From Micromonospora sp. NBRC 110009 (GTDB taxonomy: Bacteria > Actinomycetota > Actinomycetes > Mycobacteriales > Micromonosporaceae): 64,000 nt of DNA. Below, piece after piece: positions 33,647 through 42,633 of the stretch. The first letter of the stretch is position 1. Every line of letters starts with the position of its first letter. Both the position numbers and the translations under genes were made by a program. The stretch spans positions 4,402,001-4,466,000 of the forward strand of contig NZ_CP130427.1 in assembly GCF_030518795.1 (NCBI RefSeq). Reading direction: 5' to 3'. The notes under the pieces were generated by a model. It saw nothing but the letters and a program-made list of their open reading frames with translations, searched no databases and had not been told where the DNA came from.

Positions 33647-35122
33647 TCAGCCCGGGAGGCGGGGGCCGGCCTCGCGCTGCTCGGCCAGCCAGGTCTCCAC
33701 CTCGTCCGAGCGGCGCGGCAGCCCGGCGGAGAGGTTCACCGCGCCGTCGGCGGTGACCAGGATGTCGTCCTCGATCCGCACGCCGATGCCGCGCAGCTCC
33801 TCGGGGACCAGTTCGTCCTCCGGCTGGAAGTAGAGCCCCGGCTCGACGGTGAGCACGTAGCCCTCGCCGAGCGGCCCGTCCCGGTAGGTCTCCTTGCGGG
33901 CGTTGGCGCAGTCGTGCACGTCGATGCCGAGCATGTGGCTGGTGCCGTGCAGGGTCCAGCGGCGGTAGACCGTCGACGCCGGGTCCATCGCCTCGTCGAC
34001 GCTCACCGGCAGCAGGCCGAGGTCCTTCAGCGCCTCGGCGAGCACCCGCATGGCGGTCAGGTGCACCTCGCGGAACGCCACGCCCGGCTTGATCACGTCG
34101 ATGCCGGCCTGCTGGGCGGCGTAGACGGCGTCGTAGACCTGGCGCTGGAGCGGGGTGAACCGGCCGTCGACCGGGAGCACCCGGGTGACATCGGCCGTGT
34201 AGAGGTTGCGGTTCTCCACGCCCATGTCCATCAGCAGCAGCTCGCCCGGGCGGGTCGCGCCGTGGTTGTGCACCCAGTGCAGGATCGTGGCGTGCTCGCC
34301 GGCGCCGACGATCGAGCCGTAGCCGACGTCGTTGCCGTCGTGCCGGGCGCGCAGCGCGAAGACCCCCTCCAGCAGCCGCTCGGAGACCGCCCGGTCGGCC
34401 GGGAGCGCCCGGGCCACGTCCTCGAAGCCGCGGACGGTGGCGTCGCACGCCTCCTGGAGCTGGGCGATCTCCCACTCGTCCTTGACCAGCTTCAGCTCGG
34501 AGATCGCGATGGCCAGCTCCCGGTCGCGGCCCGGCTGCCCCTCGGCCCGTGCCCCGTCGTACGGGCGCACCGCGGCGTCCACCCGGGCGTCGAAGCCGCG
34601 CAGCACCCGGGTCCGCCCCGGGGCAAGCTCGGCCAGCGCCGCGTCCAGCTCGGTCAGGTCGGCGGTGGGCAGGCCCAGCTCGGTCGACTTCTCCTTCAGC
34701 GTCGGCCGCCGGCCCACCCACAGCTCGCCGTTCCGGCTGCGGAAGAACTCGTCGGTCACCCGGGACGACCGGGGCCGCATGAACAGCGTGGCCTCGCCGC
34801 CCGGCCGGAGCACGAGCACGCTGTCCGGCTCCAGGTCGCCGGTCAGGTACGCGAAGTCGCTGCCCGGCCGGAACCGGTGGTCAGTGTCGTTGGCGCGTAC
34901 CTTCTCGGTGCCGGTCGGGATGACCAGCGTCTCTCCCGGGAATGCCTCGGCCAGCGCGGCCCGCCGCTTGGCGTGGTTGGGCACCTCCGGTCGGGGACCG
35001 ACCGGCAGCTCCGTGTCCCGCCAGCCCTGCCGCATGAACGCCAGGAACGCCTCCGGGAAGTCCGGGTCGTGCGACTCGGTGCCGTCCGCCGGCTTGCCCT
35101 GCTGCGTCCGCTCCTCGGCCAT
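33647..35122 (-). CDS. pepP: Xaa-Pro aminopeptidase (M24B)
   Basis: 491-residue cytoplasmic metallo-aminopeptidase that removes an N-terminal residue before proline. An AMP_N domain (FAYLTGDLEPDSVLVL) precedes a pita-bread catalytic domain with the five-ligand set: Asp in LLLMDMG, Asp in YTADVTR, His in HGTSHMLGIDVHD, Glu in TVEPGLY and Glu in GVRIEDD. ATG 35122 is chosen because GAGGAGG lies seven bases upstream; a further frame extension to 35416 runs over the divergent asparagine synthetase gene. The two genes share a 112-bp divergent promoter region. Confidence 0.94.
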   Translation of the reverse strand: MAEERTQQGKPADGTESHDPDFPEAFLAFMRQGWRDTELPVGPRPEVPNHAKRRAALAEAFPGETLVIPTGTEKVRANDTDHRFRPGSDFAYLTGDLEPDSVLVLRPGGEATLFMRPRSSRVTDEFFRSRNGELWVGRRPTLKEKSTELGLPTADLTELDAALAELAPGRTRVLRGFDARVDAAVRPYDGARAEGQPGRDRELAIAISELKLVKDEWEIAQLQEACDATVRGFEDVARALPADRAVSERLLEGVFALRARHDGNDVGYGSIVGAGEHATILHWVHNHGATRPGELLLMDMGVENRNLYTADVTRVLPVDGRFTPLQRQVYDAVYAAQQAGIDVIKPGVAFREVHLTAMRVLAEALKDLGLLPVSVDEAMDPASTVYRRWTLHGTSHMLGIDVHDCANARKETYRDGPLGEGYVLTVEPGLYFQPEDELVPEELRGIGVRIEDDILVTADGAVNLSAGLPRRSDEVETWLAEQREAGPRLPG

Positions 35123-35234
35123 GATCCGTCCTCCTCGAGCCTCATCGCTGGTCCAGACGGTATCGCGCGCGCGGCGGCGGCGAGAGCCTGCGGTGCCGCG
35201 ACGCCCGCTCCGGCAGCGTGGAAAGATGGCCACC

Positions 35235-37196
35235 ATGTGCGGACTCCTGGCCTTCTTCAGCGCGCGCGGTGACGCCGCCGCCCACCGCGACCACATCGCC
35301 GGCGCACTGGAGTGCCTGCACCACCGCGGCCCGGACGAGACCGGGGTCGAGGTGGTCGGCGACGCCTCCGGCCGGTACGCGGACGGCGTGTTCGCGCACA
35401 AGCGCCTGGCGATCATCGACGTCGCGCTCAGCCACGAGCCGTTGCCCTACGCGAACGGCCGCTACCTGCTCACCTTCAACGGTGAGATCTACAACTACAT
35501 CGAGCTGCGCGACGAGCTGATCCGGGACTTCGGCGCCCAGTTCGCCACGAACGGGGACGGCGAGGTGATCGTCGCCGGCTACCACTACTGGGGTGAGCAG
35601 GTCCTCACCAAGCTGCGCGGCATGTTCGCCTTCGTGATCTGGGACCGGCAGGAGCGCCGCGCCTTCGGCGCGCGGGACTACTTCGGCATCAAGCCGCTGC
35701 ACTACCTGGAGACCCAGGACGGCCTCTACCTCGCCTCGGAGAAGAAGGCGCTGCTGCCCTTCGCCCACTCGGCCTACCAGGGCGACGCCGGGATCGACAC
35801 CGCCAACCTGAGCCACTACCTGACCCTGCAGTACGTCCCGGAGCCGGGCACCCTGCACAAGGGCATCAACCGGATCGGGTCGGGGGAGTACCTGACCTGG
35901 AGCCCGGGCGGCCGGATCGAGGTGCGCCGGTGGTACCGGCCGGTGTTCCGGCCCGCGCCGGTCTCCGACGAGCAGAAGCTCTACCAGGAGATCCGGGAGA
36001 CGCTGCGGGAGAGCGTCCGGATGCACATGCGGTCGGACGTGCCGGTCGGCTCGTTCCTCTCCAGCGGCATCGACTCCACCGCGGTGGTCGCCCTGGCCCG
36101 GGAGTTCAACCCGAACATCCTCACCTTCACCGTCGGGTACGACGTGCCCGGCTACTCCGAGATCGACGTGGCCCAGGACTCGGCCCGGCACCTCGACGTG
36201 ACCACGATCCCGACGAAGATCGGGCCGCAGGACATGATGGAGGCGCTGCCGAAGATCGTCTGGCACCTGGACGACCCGGTGGCCGACCCGGCGCTGGTGC
36301 CGCTCTACTTCGTGGCGAAGAAGGCCGCCGAGCACGTCACCGTGGTGCTCTCCGGCGAGGGCGCGGACGAGTTCTTCGGCGGCTACACGATCTACCGGGA
36401 GCCGCTCTCGCTCAGCACGGTCAACGGGCTCCCGGGCGGGATGCAGAAGGGCCTGCGCGCGGTCTCCAAGGCCATCCCGCAGGGCGTGAAGGGCAAGAGC
36501 TTCCTGGAGCGCGGCACCACCCCGATCGAGCAGCGCTACTACGGCAACGCGCGGATGTTCACCGAGGAGGAGAAGCAGCACCTGCTGCGCCGCTACGACC
36601 CCTCGGTCCGCTACACCGACGTCACCGCGCCGATCTACGCCGAGTGCACCGAGCTGGACGACGTCACCAAGATGCAGTACGTCGACCTCTACACCTGGCT
36701 GCGCGGCGACATCCTGGTCAAGGCCGACCGGATCTCGATGGCGCACTCGCTGGAGGTGCGGGTGCCCTTCCTGGACCGCGAGGTGTTCAACGTGGCCGCC
36801 GGCATCCCGGTCGACCTGAAGCTGCCGCCCCGCTCCGAGGCCACCAAGTACGCCATGCGCCAGGCGTTGCAGGGGGTCGTCCCGCCGGCCATCGTCAACC
36901 GTAAGAAGCTGGGCTTCCCGACCCCGACCCGGGTCTGGCTGCGCGGCGAGATGTACGAGTGGGCCCGGCACGTGCTGGCCACCTCGGGCGCCGGCGACCT
37001 GATCGACCTGTCGTACGCGATGCGGCTGCTGGACGAGCACAAGCGGGAGGAGGCGGACCACTCGCGCAAGGTGTGGACCGTGCTGATCTTCTGCATCTGG
37101 CACGCCATCTTCGTCGCGAAGACCCTCGACCCGGGCATCCAGCGCAACCAGTCCGCCCTGCTCACCAAGCCGGTGGTCGGGAGCATGGTCCGCTGA
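35235..37196 (+). CDS. asnB: asparagine synthetase (glutamine-hydrolysing)
   Basis: 653-residue class B enzyme: Asp + Gln + ATP to Asn + Glu + AMP + PPi. The N-terminal glutaminase domain starts MCGLLAFF, and Cys2 must be the N-terminal nucleophile, which fixes the start at ATG 35235 rather than the in-frame ATG at 35226. The glutaminase domain has HRGPDETG and TFNGEIYNY. The synthetase domain has the ATP pyrophosphatase loop PVGSFLSSGIDSTAV and SGEGADEFFGGY. Length and motifs match AsnB of actinobacteria. It could also serve Asn formation in secondary metabolism, but no cluster surrounds it. Confidence 0.95.
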   Translation: MCGLLAFFSARGDAAAHRDHIAGALECLHHRGPDETGVEVVGDASGRYADGVFAHKRLAIIDVALSHEPLPYANGRYLLTFNGEIYNYIELRDELIRDFGAQFATNGDGEVIVAGYHYWGEQVLTKLRGMFAFVIWDRQERRAFGARDYFGIKPLHYLETQDGLYLASEKKALLPFAHSAYQGDAGIDTANLSHYLTLQYVPEPGTLHKGINRIGSGEYLTWSPGGRIEVRRWYRPVFRPAPVSDEQKLYQEIRETLRESVRMHMRSDVPVGSFLSSGIDSTAVVALAREFNPNILTFTVGYDVPGYSEIDVAQDSARHLDVTTIPTKIGPQDMMEALPKIVWHLDDPVADPALVPLYFVAKKAAEHVTVVLSGEGADEFFGGYTIYREPLSLSTVNGLPGGMQKGLRAVSKAIPQGVKGKSFLERGTTPIEQRYYGNARMFTEEEKQHLLRRYDPSVRYTDVTAPIYAECTELDDVTKMQYVDLYTWLRGDILVKADRISMAHSLEVRVPFLDREVFNVAAGIPVDLKLPPRSEATKYAMRQALQGVVPPAIVNRKKLGFPTPTRVWLRGEMYEWARHVLATSGAGDLIDLSYAMRLLDEHKREEADHSRKVWTVLIFCIWHAIFVAKTLDPGIQRNQSALLTKPVVGSMVR

Positions 37197-37203
37197 GCGG
37201 TAA

Positions 37204-37229
37204 GGAGGCGCGGGAGCCCCCGCGCCTCC
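37204..37229 (+). terminator. terminator hairpin after asnB
   Basis: Perfect 11-bp stem (37204-37214 with 37219-37229), 4-nt loop AGCC, 8 bp after the stop. No T-run. Confidence 0.65.
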
Positions 37230-37356
37230 GGCAGGCGCCGGCCCACCACGTCCGCGCACCCAGGGCGCAATAGCCGTCGATCGATGCAGGCGTCTCGTCG
37301 CGCCGGCCACCCGACATGCGCCAGGATCTGAGGTGGGACGGAGGAGAGGAGGCGGC

Positions 37357-38289
37357 ATGGGGTACGCGGTGGTGCTCGGCGAGGCGCTGGTCGACCTGCT
37401 CGACGCCGAGTGCGAGGGGCAGCCCGTCTACCGGCAGGCGATCGGTGGCGGGCCGCTCAACGTGGCCGTCGCGGTCGCCCGGCTCGGCGGCGACGTCCAG
37501 TTCGTCGGGTCGCTCGGCGACGACGCGCTGGCGGAACGGATCCGGGCCTTCCTCACCGCCGCCGGCGTCGGGCTCGCCGGAGCGGTCACCGTACCCGCCC
37601 CGACGGCCCTGGCGGTGGCCACCTTCGCGGGCCCGGAACCGGACTTCCGCTTCTACGGCGAGCCCCGCTCGTACGCCCTGCTCACCCCCGACGACCTGGA
37701 CGTGGCCCTGGTCGAGGGCGCCGATGTGCTCTACTGCGGCTCGATCGTGCTGCTCGACCCGCCGGTGCTGGCCGCCGCCCGGCGGGCCTGGGCGATCGCC
37801 GGGGCGCTGCGGGTCTTCGACCCGAACGTGCGGCCCAGCCTGCTCGGCGGCCCGGACGCGCTGGCCGCGCTGCGCGAGGTGGTCGCCGAGTTCGCCGCGA
37901 GCGCCCACCTGGTGAAGCTGAGCAGCGCCGACGCCCGGTTTCTCTATCCGGGCGAGCCGGTGGAGGGGGTCGCCGCGTACCTGCGCGAGTTGGGCGCGGG
38001 GACCGTGGTGGTCACCCTCGGCCCGGACGGCGCCCTGGTCGCCGCCGCCGAGGACGTGGTCCGCATCCCCGCGCCGAAGGTCGACGCGGTGGACGCCACC
38101 GGCGCGGGCGACTCGGTGATGGGGGCGCTGATCGCCGAGCTGCTCGTCGCGGGCGAGCCGGCGGAGCCGACCGGGTGGCGGGAGCGGGTGGCCTTCGCCC
38201 TGCGGGTGGCCGGCCTGGTCTGCGAGTCGCCCGGCGGCGCGGTCGCCATGCCGGCCCGGGCAGCCGTGCTCGCCCGGTTCTCCGCCTGA
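37357..38289 (+). CDS. PfkB-family sugar kinase (fructokinase-like)
   Basis: 310-residue ribokinase-fold kinase. Signature 1 is GGGPLNVAVAVARLGG near residue 30; signature 2 is DATGAGDSVMGAL, with Asp as the catalytic base. The early GEALVDLL stretch fits fructokinases, but sugar specificity cannot be read. ATG 37357 has GGAGGAGAGGAGG upstream, an unusually purine-rich ribosome site; an in-frame start at 37333 lies upstream of it. It converges on the exporter gene with a 10-bp gap. Confidence 0.88.
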   Translation: MGYAVVLGEALVDLLDAECEGQPVYRQAIGGGPLNVAVAVARLGGDVQFVGSLGDDALAERIRAFLTAAGVGLAGAVTVPAPTALAVATFAGPEPDFRFYGEPRSYALLTPDDLDVALVEGADVLYCGSIVLLDPPVLAAARRAWAIAGALRVFDPNVRPSLLGGPDALAALREVVAEFAASAHLVKLSSADARFLYPGEPVEGVAAYLRELGAGTVVVTLGPDGALVAAAEDVVRIPAPKVDAVDATGAGDSVMGALIAELLVAGEPAEPTGWRERVAFALRVAGLVCESPGGAVAMPARAAVLARFSA

Positions 38290-38299
38290 CCTCGTCGGG

Positions 38300-39523
38300 T
38301 CAGCGGTGGCGGGTGAGGGTCCGGACGGCGACCAGGGAGAACGTGGCGGTGGCGACCAGGACGGCGGCCATCGGGACCGCGCTGCCCTCGCCGCCCAGCC
38401 CGACCAGGGGCGCGGCGAGCGCGCCCAGCACCGACTGGACCCCGCCGAGCAGGGCGGCGGCGGTGCCGGCGTGCCGGGGGTGCGCCTCCAGGGCCAGGGC
38501 GGTGCTGTTCGGGGTGACCATGCCGAGCGCGCCGACGAAGACGACGAGGGACACCGCGACCAGGGCCAGGCTCCCGGCGAACGCCCCGGCCAGTACGCCG
38601 ACGGCGGCCACCGCGTTGACCAGCAGGGTGGTGACCAGCAGCCGGCGCGGGCTGAACCGGTCGAGCAGCCGGGCGTTGGCCTGCCCGTTGGCGACCAGCG
38701 CGAGCGCGTTGAGCCCGAAGCACAGGCTGAACGTCGCGCCCGAGACGCCGAAGACGTCCTGGAACACGAACGACGACCCGGAGATGTACGCGAAGAGCCC
38801 GGCGAAGGTGAAGGCCTGGGTCAGCGCGTACCCCAGGTAGACCCGGTCGGCGACCAGCGAGCGCATGGTGCGTACGGTGGCGGCCAGGCCACCGGTGCTG
38901 CGCCGTTCGGCGGGCAGGGTTTCCGGTAGCCACCGGGCGACCGCGACGGCGAGCAGCAGCCCGATCGCCGCCAGCGTGAGGAAGACGGCCCGCCAGGACC
39001 CGAACCGCAGCACCAGGCTGCCCACGCTGGGCGCGGCCACCGGCGCCACCCCGAAGATCAGGGTGAGCCGGGAGAAGTACCTGGCCGCGTCCCGCCCGGA
39101 GTAGAGGTCGCGCACCACTGCCCGGGCCACCACCACTCCCATGCCGCCGGCCAGGCCCTGGGCGAAGCGCGCGGCGGCCAGCGTGGGAGCGTTGGGCGCC
39201 ACCGCGCAGACCAGCCCCAGCAGGGCGTACGCGGCGACGCCCACCAGCACCGGACGCCGCCGCCCCCAGCGGTCGCTGAGCGGGCCGGTGACGAGCTGGC
39301 CGAGCGCGAGGCCGACCAGGCAGGTGGTCAGCGAGAGCTGGATCTGCGCCTGGTCCGCGCCGAGGTCGCGGGTCATCGCCGGGAACGCCGGCAGGTACAT
39401 GTCCAGCGAGAGTGGGCTGATCGCCGTGAGGGTGCCGAGCAGCACGAGCAGGGTGCGCCGGCCGCCGGGTCGGCCTGGCGCGTCGACGGACGGGCGCGCG
39501 ATCGTCGGCGCGGTCTGGCTCAC
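38300..39523 (-). CDS. Bcr/CflA-type MFS drug exporter
   Basis: 407-residue 12-TM major facilitator protein. SPLSLDMYLPAFPAM in TM1 is the Bcr/CflA hallmark, and GPLSDRWGRRRPVL is the TM2-3 MFS loop. It probably exports drugs or a metabolite by proton antiport. Start GTG 39523 follows GGGGGGACC. The gene is divergent from a MarR regulator with 73 bp between starts; the usual arrangement is repression of the exporter by the MarR protein, relieved by the substrate. Confidence 0.9.
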   Translation of the reverse strand: MSQTAPTIARPSVDAPGRPGGRRTLLVLLGTLTAISPLSLDMYLPAFPAMTRDLGADQAQIQLSLTTCLVGLALGQLVTGPLSDRWGRRRPVLVGVAAYALLGLVCAVAPNAPTLAAARFAQGLAGGMGVVVARAVVRDLYSGRDAARYFSRLTLIFGVAPVAAPSVGSLVLRFGSWRAVFLTLAAIGLLLAVAVARWLPETLPAERRSTGGLAATVRTMRSLVADRVYLGYALTQAFTFAGLFAYISGSSFVFQDVFGVSGATFSLCFGLNALALVANGQANARLLDRFSPRRLLVTTLLVNAVAAVGVLAGAFAGSLALVAVSLVVFVGALGMVTPNSTALALEAHPRHAGTAAALLGGVQSVLGALAAPLVGLGGEGSAVPMAAVLVATATFSLVAVRTLTRHR

Positions 39524-39559
39524 GGCAGGTCCCCCCAGGTGGATGATCTCGGGCTAACC

Positions 39560-39581
39560 TTAGCTCTGTAGGCAGAACTAT
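39560..39581. promoter_or_regulatory. candidate MarR operator
   Basis: Imperfect palindrome TTAGCTCTG-TAGG-CAGAACTAT (39560-39581; seven of nine arm positions pair) in the middle of the exporter/regulator divergent gap. Its size suits a MarR dimer site. Confidence 0.4.
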
Positions 39582-39596
39582 TGCGATGTGAAGTAG

Positions 39597-40052
39597 GTGA
39601 CCCAGGTGTCGAACGAGGAGGCCGTCGGCCGGCTCGGCGCCCTGGTGGGCGAGCTGCACCGGCTGCTGCGCCGCAGCGCCGCCGGCCGGGCCAACCGGCA
39701 CGTCCTGCCCGAGGCCCAGGTGGAGCTGCTGCTACTGGTCCGCGCCGAGCCGGGCATCAGCGGCAAGGAGGCGGCCCGACGACTGGGCACCGCCCCGAAC
39801 ACGGTGAGCACCCTGGTCCACGACCTCACCGAAGCCGGGCTGCTGGACCGGGATCGCGACCCGGCGGACCGCCGGGTGGTGCGGCTGCACCTCACCGACG
39901 CCGCCCGGGCCCGACTCGCCGATCACGCGGCGCACCGCGCCGCCCTGCTCACTGAGGCCCTGGCCCGGCTGGACCCCGCCGCCCGCGACGCGGTCCTGGA
40001 CGCCGTTCCCGCCCTCGACGCCCTCCTCGCGGCGCTGCGGACGCAGTCTTAG
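39597..40052 (+). CDS. MarR-family transcriptional regulator
   Basis: 151-residue winged-helix repressor. Recognition helix region ISGKEAARRLGTAPNTVSTLVHDL and wing DRDPADRRVVRLHLT are typical MarR. Helices at both ends would form the dimer interface. GTG 39597 was chosen; GTG 39609 (four residues shorter) is also possible. It probably represses the divergent Bcr/CflA exporter and itself. Confidence 0.9.
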   Translation: MTQVSNEEAVGRLGALVGELHRLLRRSAAGRANRHVLPEAQVELLLLVRAEPGISGKEAARRLGTAPNTVSTLVHDLTEAGLLDRDRDPADRRVVRLHLTDAARARLADHAAHRAALLTEALARLDPAARDAVLDAVPALDALLAALRTQS

Positions 40053-40075
40053 CCCTCCCGTCCCACCGACCTCCC

Positions 40076-40137
40076 GCGATCTTGCCGGTTGTGCCCGCCG
40101 CCGCGGGGTGAATCCGCGGCGGGACGGGCAAGATCGC
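40076..40137. terminator. large bidirectional hairpin
   Basis: Outer arms GCGATCTTGCC (40076-40086) and GGCAAGATCGC (40127-40137), with an inner GC-rich stem (GCCGCCGCGG with CCGCGGCGG), between the converging MarR and metallo-hydrolase genes. Confidence 0.7.
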
Positions 40138-40158
40138 CGTGCGGGGTGGGGGAGAAGG

Positions 40159-40989
40159 TCAGGCGGTGCCGTCGAGTTCGGCGTAGCCGCGGCGGGCGGC
40201 GATCAGGCCGGGGCGGGCGCCGAACGGGGACTCGGCGGCCACCCGCTCGGGCGGGGCGCTGCCGGTGTGGCCGGCCCGGATCTGCCAGGCCTGCTGCACG
40301 AGCTGGGCGTGCTGGGTCCGGACGAACTCCGCGTCGACCGGCTCGCCGTGCCCCGGCACCACCACCGTGCAGGGCGTGGTGAGCCGCAGCAGGTCGGCCA
40401 CGGCGTCCGGCCACTGCAGCGGGTACGACTCCTCGAACGCCGGCGGGCCGCTCTGCTCCACCAGGTCCCCGGCGACCAGCACGTCCGCCTCCGGCACGTG
40501 CACCACCAGGTCGGCGTCGGTGTGCCCGTGCCCCGGGTGGCGGACCACCACCCGCCGGCCGCCGACGTCCAGCACGGCCTCGGTGCGCACCCCGTGCGTC
40601 GGGGCGAGCAGCTCGGTCCGGGCCAGCTCGGCGGCGAGCGCCGGCTGCTCGTCGCGCATCTCCTCGCACGCCGCCCGGCGCAGCTCGTCGGGGCGGTCCC
40701 GCAGCGCCGTGAGCGCCAGCTCGTGCGCGTACACCGGGCGGGGCGGGTCCGCGGCCAGGGTGGCGTTGCCGAAGCAGTGGTCGAAGTGGTGATGGGTGTT
40801 GACGATCGTCCACGGGTGCGGGGTGACCGCCCGCGCCGCCTCGGCCAGCTCCCGGGCCTGCCCGGCGGTGGAGAGGGTGTCCACCAGCAGCGCCGCGCCG
40901 TCGCCGACCACCAGCGTCACGTTGACCCGCAGCAGCGGGTCGCGCAGCACGTGCACCCGGTCGGCGACCTCGACGAACCGGCCGGTCAT
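40159..40989 (-). CDS. metallo-beta-lactamase-fold hydrolase
   Basis: 276-residue MBL-fold protein. Zinc site: THHHFDH near residue 66, then HPGHGHTDADLVVH, GDLVEQ and VPGHGEPVD. The fold covers glyoxalase II, lactonases and quinone-type hydrolases; no specific substrate can be assigned. ATG 40989 overlaps the stop of the preceding thioesterase gene (ATGA), so the two are co-translated. Confidence 0.85.
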   Translation of the reverse strand: MTGRFVEVADRVHVLRDPLLRVNVTLVVGDGAALLVDTLSTAGQARELAEAARAVTPHPWTIVNTHHHFDHCFGNATLAADPPRPVYAHELALTALRDRPDELRRAACEEMRDEQPALAAELARTELLAPTHGVRTEAVLDVGGRRVVVRHPGHGHTDADLVVHVPEADVLVAGDLVEQSGPPAFEESYPLQWPDAVADLLRLTTPCTVVVPGHGEPVDAEFVRTQHAQLVQQAWQIRAGHTGSAPPERVAAESPFGARPGLIAARRGYAELDGTA

Positions 40990-41390
40990 GACGCCCGCGC
41001 GGCGCGCTCGACGAAGCGCTGCCGGTCGACCAGCACCCGCTCGACCCGCCCCTCGGCGACGGTCTCGTCGCCGTCCGCGACGGTCACCTCGAACAGCAGC
41101 CGCCGCCCGTCGACCTTGGCCAGCCGGGCCCGGGCCAGCACGGTGCGCCCGACCGGGGTGGCCGCGCGGTGCTCCAGCTCGATCCGGGTGCCGACGGTCG
41201 TCGACCCGGTCGGCATCCGGGTGGCGACGGCCGCCACGGTCGCCGCCTCGGCGAGGGCGAGCACCCGGGGCGTGCCGAGCACCGGCACGTCGCCCGAGCC
41301 CACCGCCTGCGCGGTGTCGGCGTCGGTGACGGTCAGCTCGACCCGGGCGGTCAGCCCCGGCGCGAACGGCGACTCCGGCTGCTCCTGCAT
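40986..41390 (-). CDS. hotdog-fold thioesterase (FlK-like)
   Basis: 134-residue hotdog protein resembling the fluoroacetyl-CoA thioesterase family: VLGTPRVLALAEAATV holds the Thr and Glu, and IELEHRAATPVG the His, that form the FlK triad. FlK itself is specific for fluoroacetyl-CoA; most homologues in actinomycetes are of unknown specificity and probably house-clean acyl-CoAs. Pairing with an MBL-fold hydrolase suggests a two-step detoxification unit (inference). Confidence 0.75.
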   Translation of the reverse strand: MQEQPESPFAPGLTARVELTVTDADTAQAVGSGDVPVLGTPRVLALAEAATVAAVATRMPTGSTTVGTRIELEHRAATPVGRTVLARARLAKVDGRRLLFEVTVADGDETVAEGRVERVLVDRQRFVERAARAS

Positions 41391-41504
41391 GCGTCGAGCC
41401 TAGACGAGCCGGGGCCGGCACGCCCCCTCTCCGGAGCGCGGGCGGACCGGCTCGGCGGTGGTCGCCGTCGGTCGATCCGCCGCCCGCCGTTAACCTTGAC
41501 CGCG

Positions 41505-42626
41505 ATGGCCGTCGTGACAGACCCCCAGCCCCCCGCCCGTACCGGTGCCACCGCCTCGCCCGACGGCGGGCGTCGCCGCGTGATCGCGATGGTGATCTGG
41601 GGGGTCGCCTTCGTGGCCGCCTGGCTCGCCATCGGCCTGCCCACCGACCCCGCCTACGCGTTCGTCTGGATCTGGGCCGGCACGATCGCCTGGAACTCCG
41701 CCCGGCCCTGGCGCAGCCACCTGCGGTTCGCCCGGGACTGGATCCCGGTGGTCCTGCTGCTGGCCGGGTACAACCTCTCCCGGGGGTTCGCCGACAACGG
41801 CGCGACGCCGCACGCCATGGAGCTGATCGTCGCCGACCGGTTCCTGCTGGGCTGGGCCACCGGCGGCGAGGTGCCCACCGTCTGGCTCCAGCAGCACCTC
41901 TACCGCCCCGAGGTGCACTGGTGGGACGTGCTGGTCAGCTGGATCTACTTCTCGCACTTCGTGGCGACGCTGGCCGCCGCGGCGGTGCTCTGGATGCGCA
42001 ACCGCGAGCGCTGGGCGGCGTACATGCGGCGCTGGGGTTTCCTCTGCGCCGCCGGCCTGGCCACCTACTTCCTCTACCCGGCCGCCCCGCCCTGGTGGGC
42101 CGCCCAGAACGGGCTGCTCACCGAGGTCGCCCGGATCTCCACCCGGGGGTGGAAGGAGATCGGCATGCACGGCGCCGGCAACGTGCTCAACGCCGGCCAG
42201 GTCGCCGCCAACCCGGTGGCGGCGATGCCGTCGCTGCACACCGCGTTCGCCCTCTTCGTGGTCCTCTTCTTCCTGCCCGCCACCCGCCGGCGGTGGTGGC
42301 CGCTGCTGCTCGCCTACCCGCTCGCGATGACCTTCACCCTGGTCTACAGCGGCGAGCACTACGTGATCGACGTGCTGGTCGGCTGGGCGTACGTGGGGCT
42401 CACCTTCCTGGTGATCGGCCTCGCCGAGCGCGGGTGGGCCGCCCACCGCGCCCGGCGCGCCACGACGGTCACCGCCGCGGAGCCGCAGCCGACCGGGGCC
42501 GCCTCCGCCCGCCCGGACCCTGGGGACGGAGTCGCCGCCCGCCCGGCCACCGGCGACACGCTCGCGGCGCCGCGCGGCACGGACCCGGCCGCCGCCGACC
42601 CCGACGCGGTGCCGGCCGAGCGCTGA
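41505..42626 (+). CDS. PAP2-superfamily membrane phosphatase/transferase
   Basis: 373-residue membrane protein with about six TM helices and the PAP2 catalytic signature split in two: AMPSLHTAF (His245) and SGEHYVIDVLVGW (His285, Asp289). YPAAPPWW precedes them. This pattern is that of the AUR1/inositol-phosphoceramide-synthase-like group common in actinobacteria. Probable role: dephosphorylation of, or head-group transfer to, a membrane lipid or polyprenyl phosphate. The last ~70 residues are Ala/Pro/Asp-rich and disordered. ATG 41505 is the first start that leaves a short cytoplasmic N-terminus. Confidence 0.85.
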   Translation: MAVVTDPQPPARTGATASPDGGRRRVIAMVIWGVAFVAAWLAIGLPTDPAYAFVWIWAGTIAWNSARPWRSHLRFARDWIPVVLLLAGYNLSRGFADNGATPHAMELIVADRFLLGWATGGEVPTVWLQQHLYRPEVHWWDVLVSWIYFSHFVATLAAAAVLWMRNRERWAAYMRRWGFLCAAGLATYFLYPAAPPWWAAQNGLLTEVARISTRGWKEIGMHGAGNVLNAGQVAANPVAAMPSLHTAFALFVVLFFLPATRRRWWPLLLAYPLAMTFTLVYSGEHYVIDVLVGWAYVGLTFLVIGLAERGWAAHRARRATTVTAAEPQPTGAASARPDPGDGVAARPATGDTLAAPRGTDPAAADPDAVPAER

Positions 42627-42633
42627 CCCCGGG

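Noticed and set aside
39548..39563. DtxR/IdeR iron box (GGCTAACCTTAG) before the exporter
   Set aside because: Only one half-site fits the 19-bp consensus and no iron genes are near; a MarR operator is more likely.
40049..40813. 254-codon frame opposite to and overlapping marR and the metallo-hydrolase
   Set aside because: Frame-shifted shadow of the metallo-hydrolase with Arg/Gly/Ala-rich translation.
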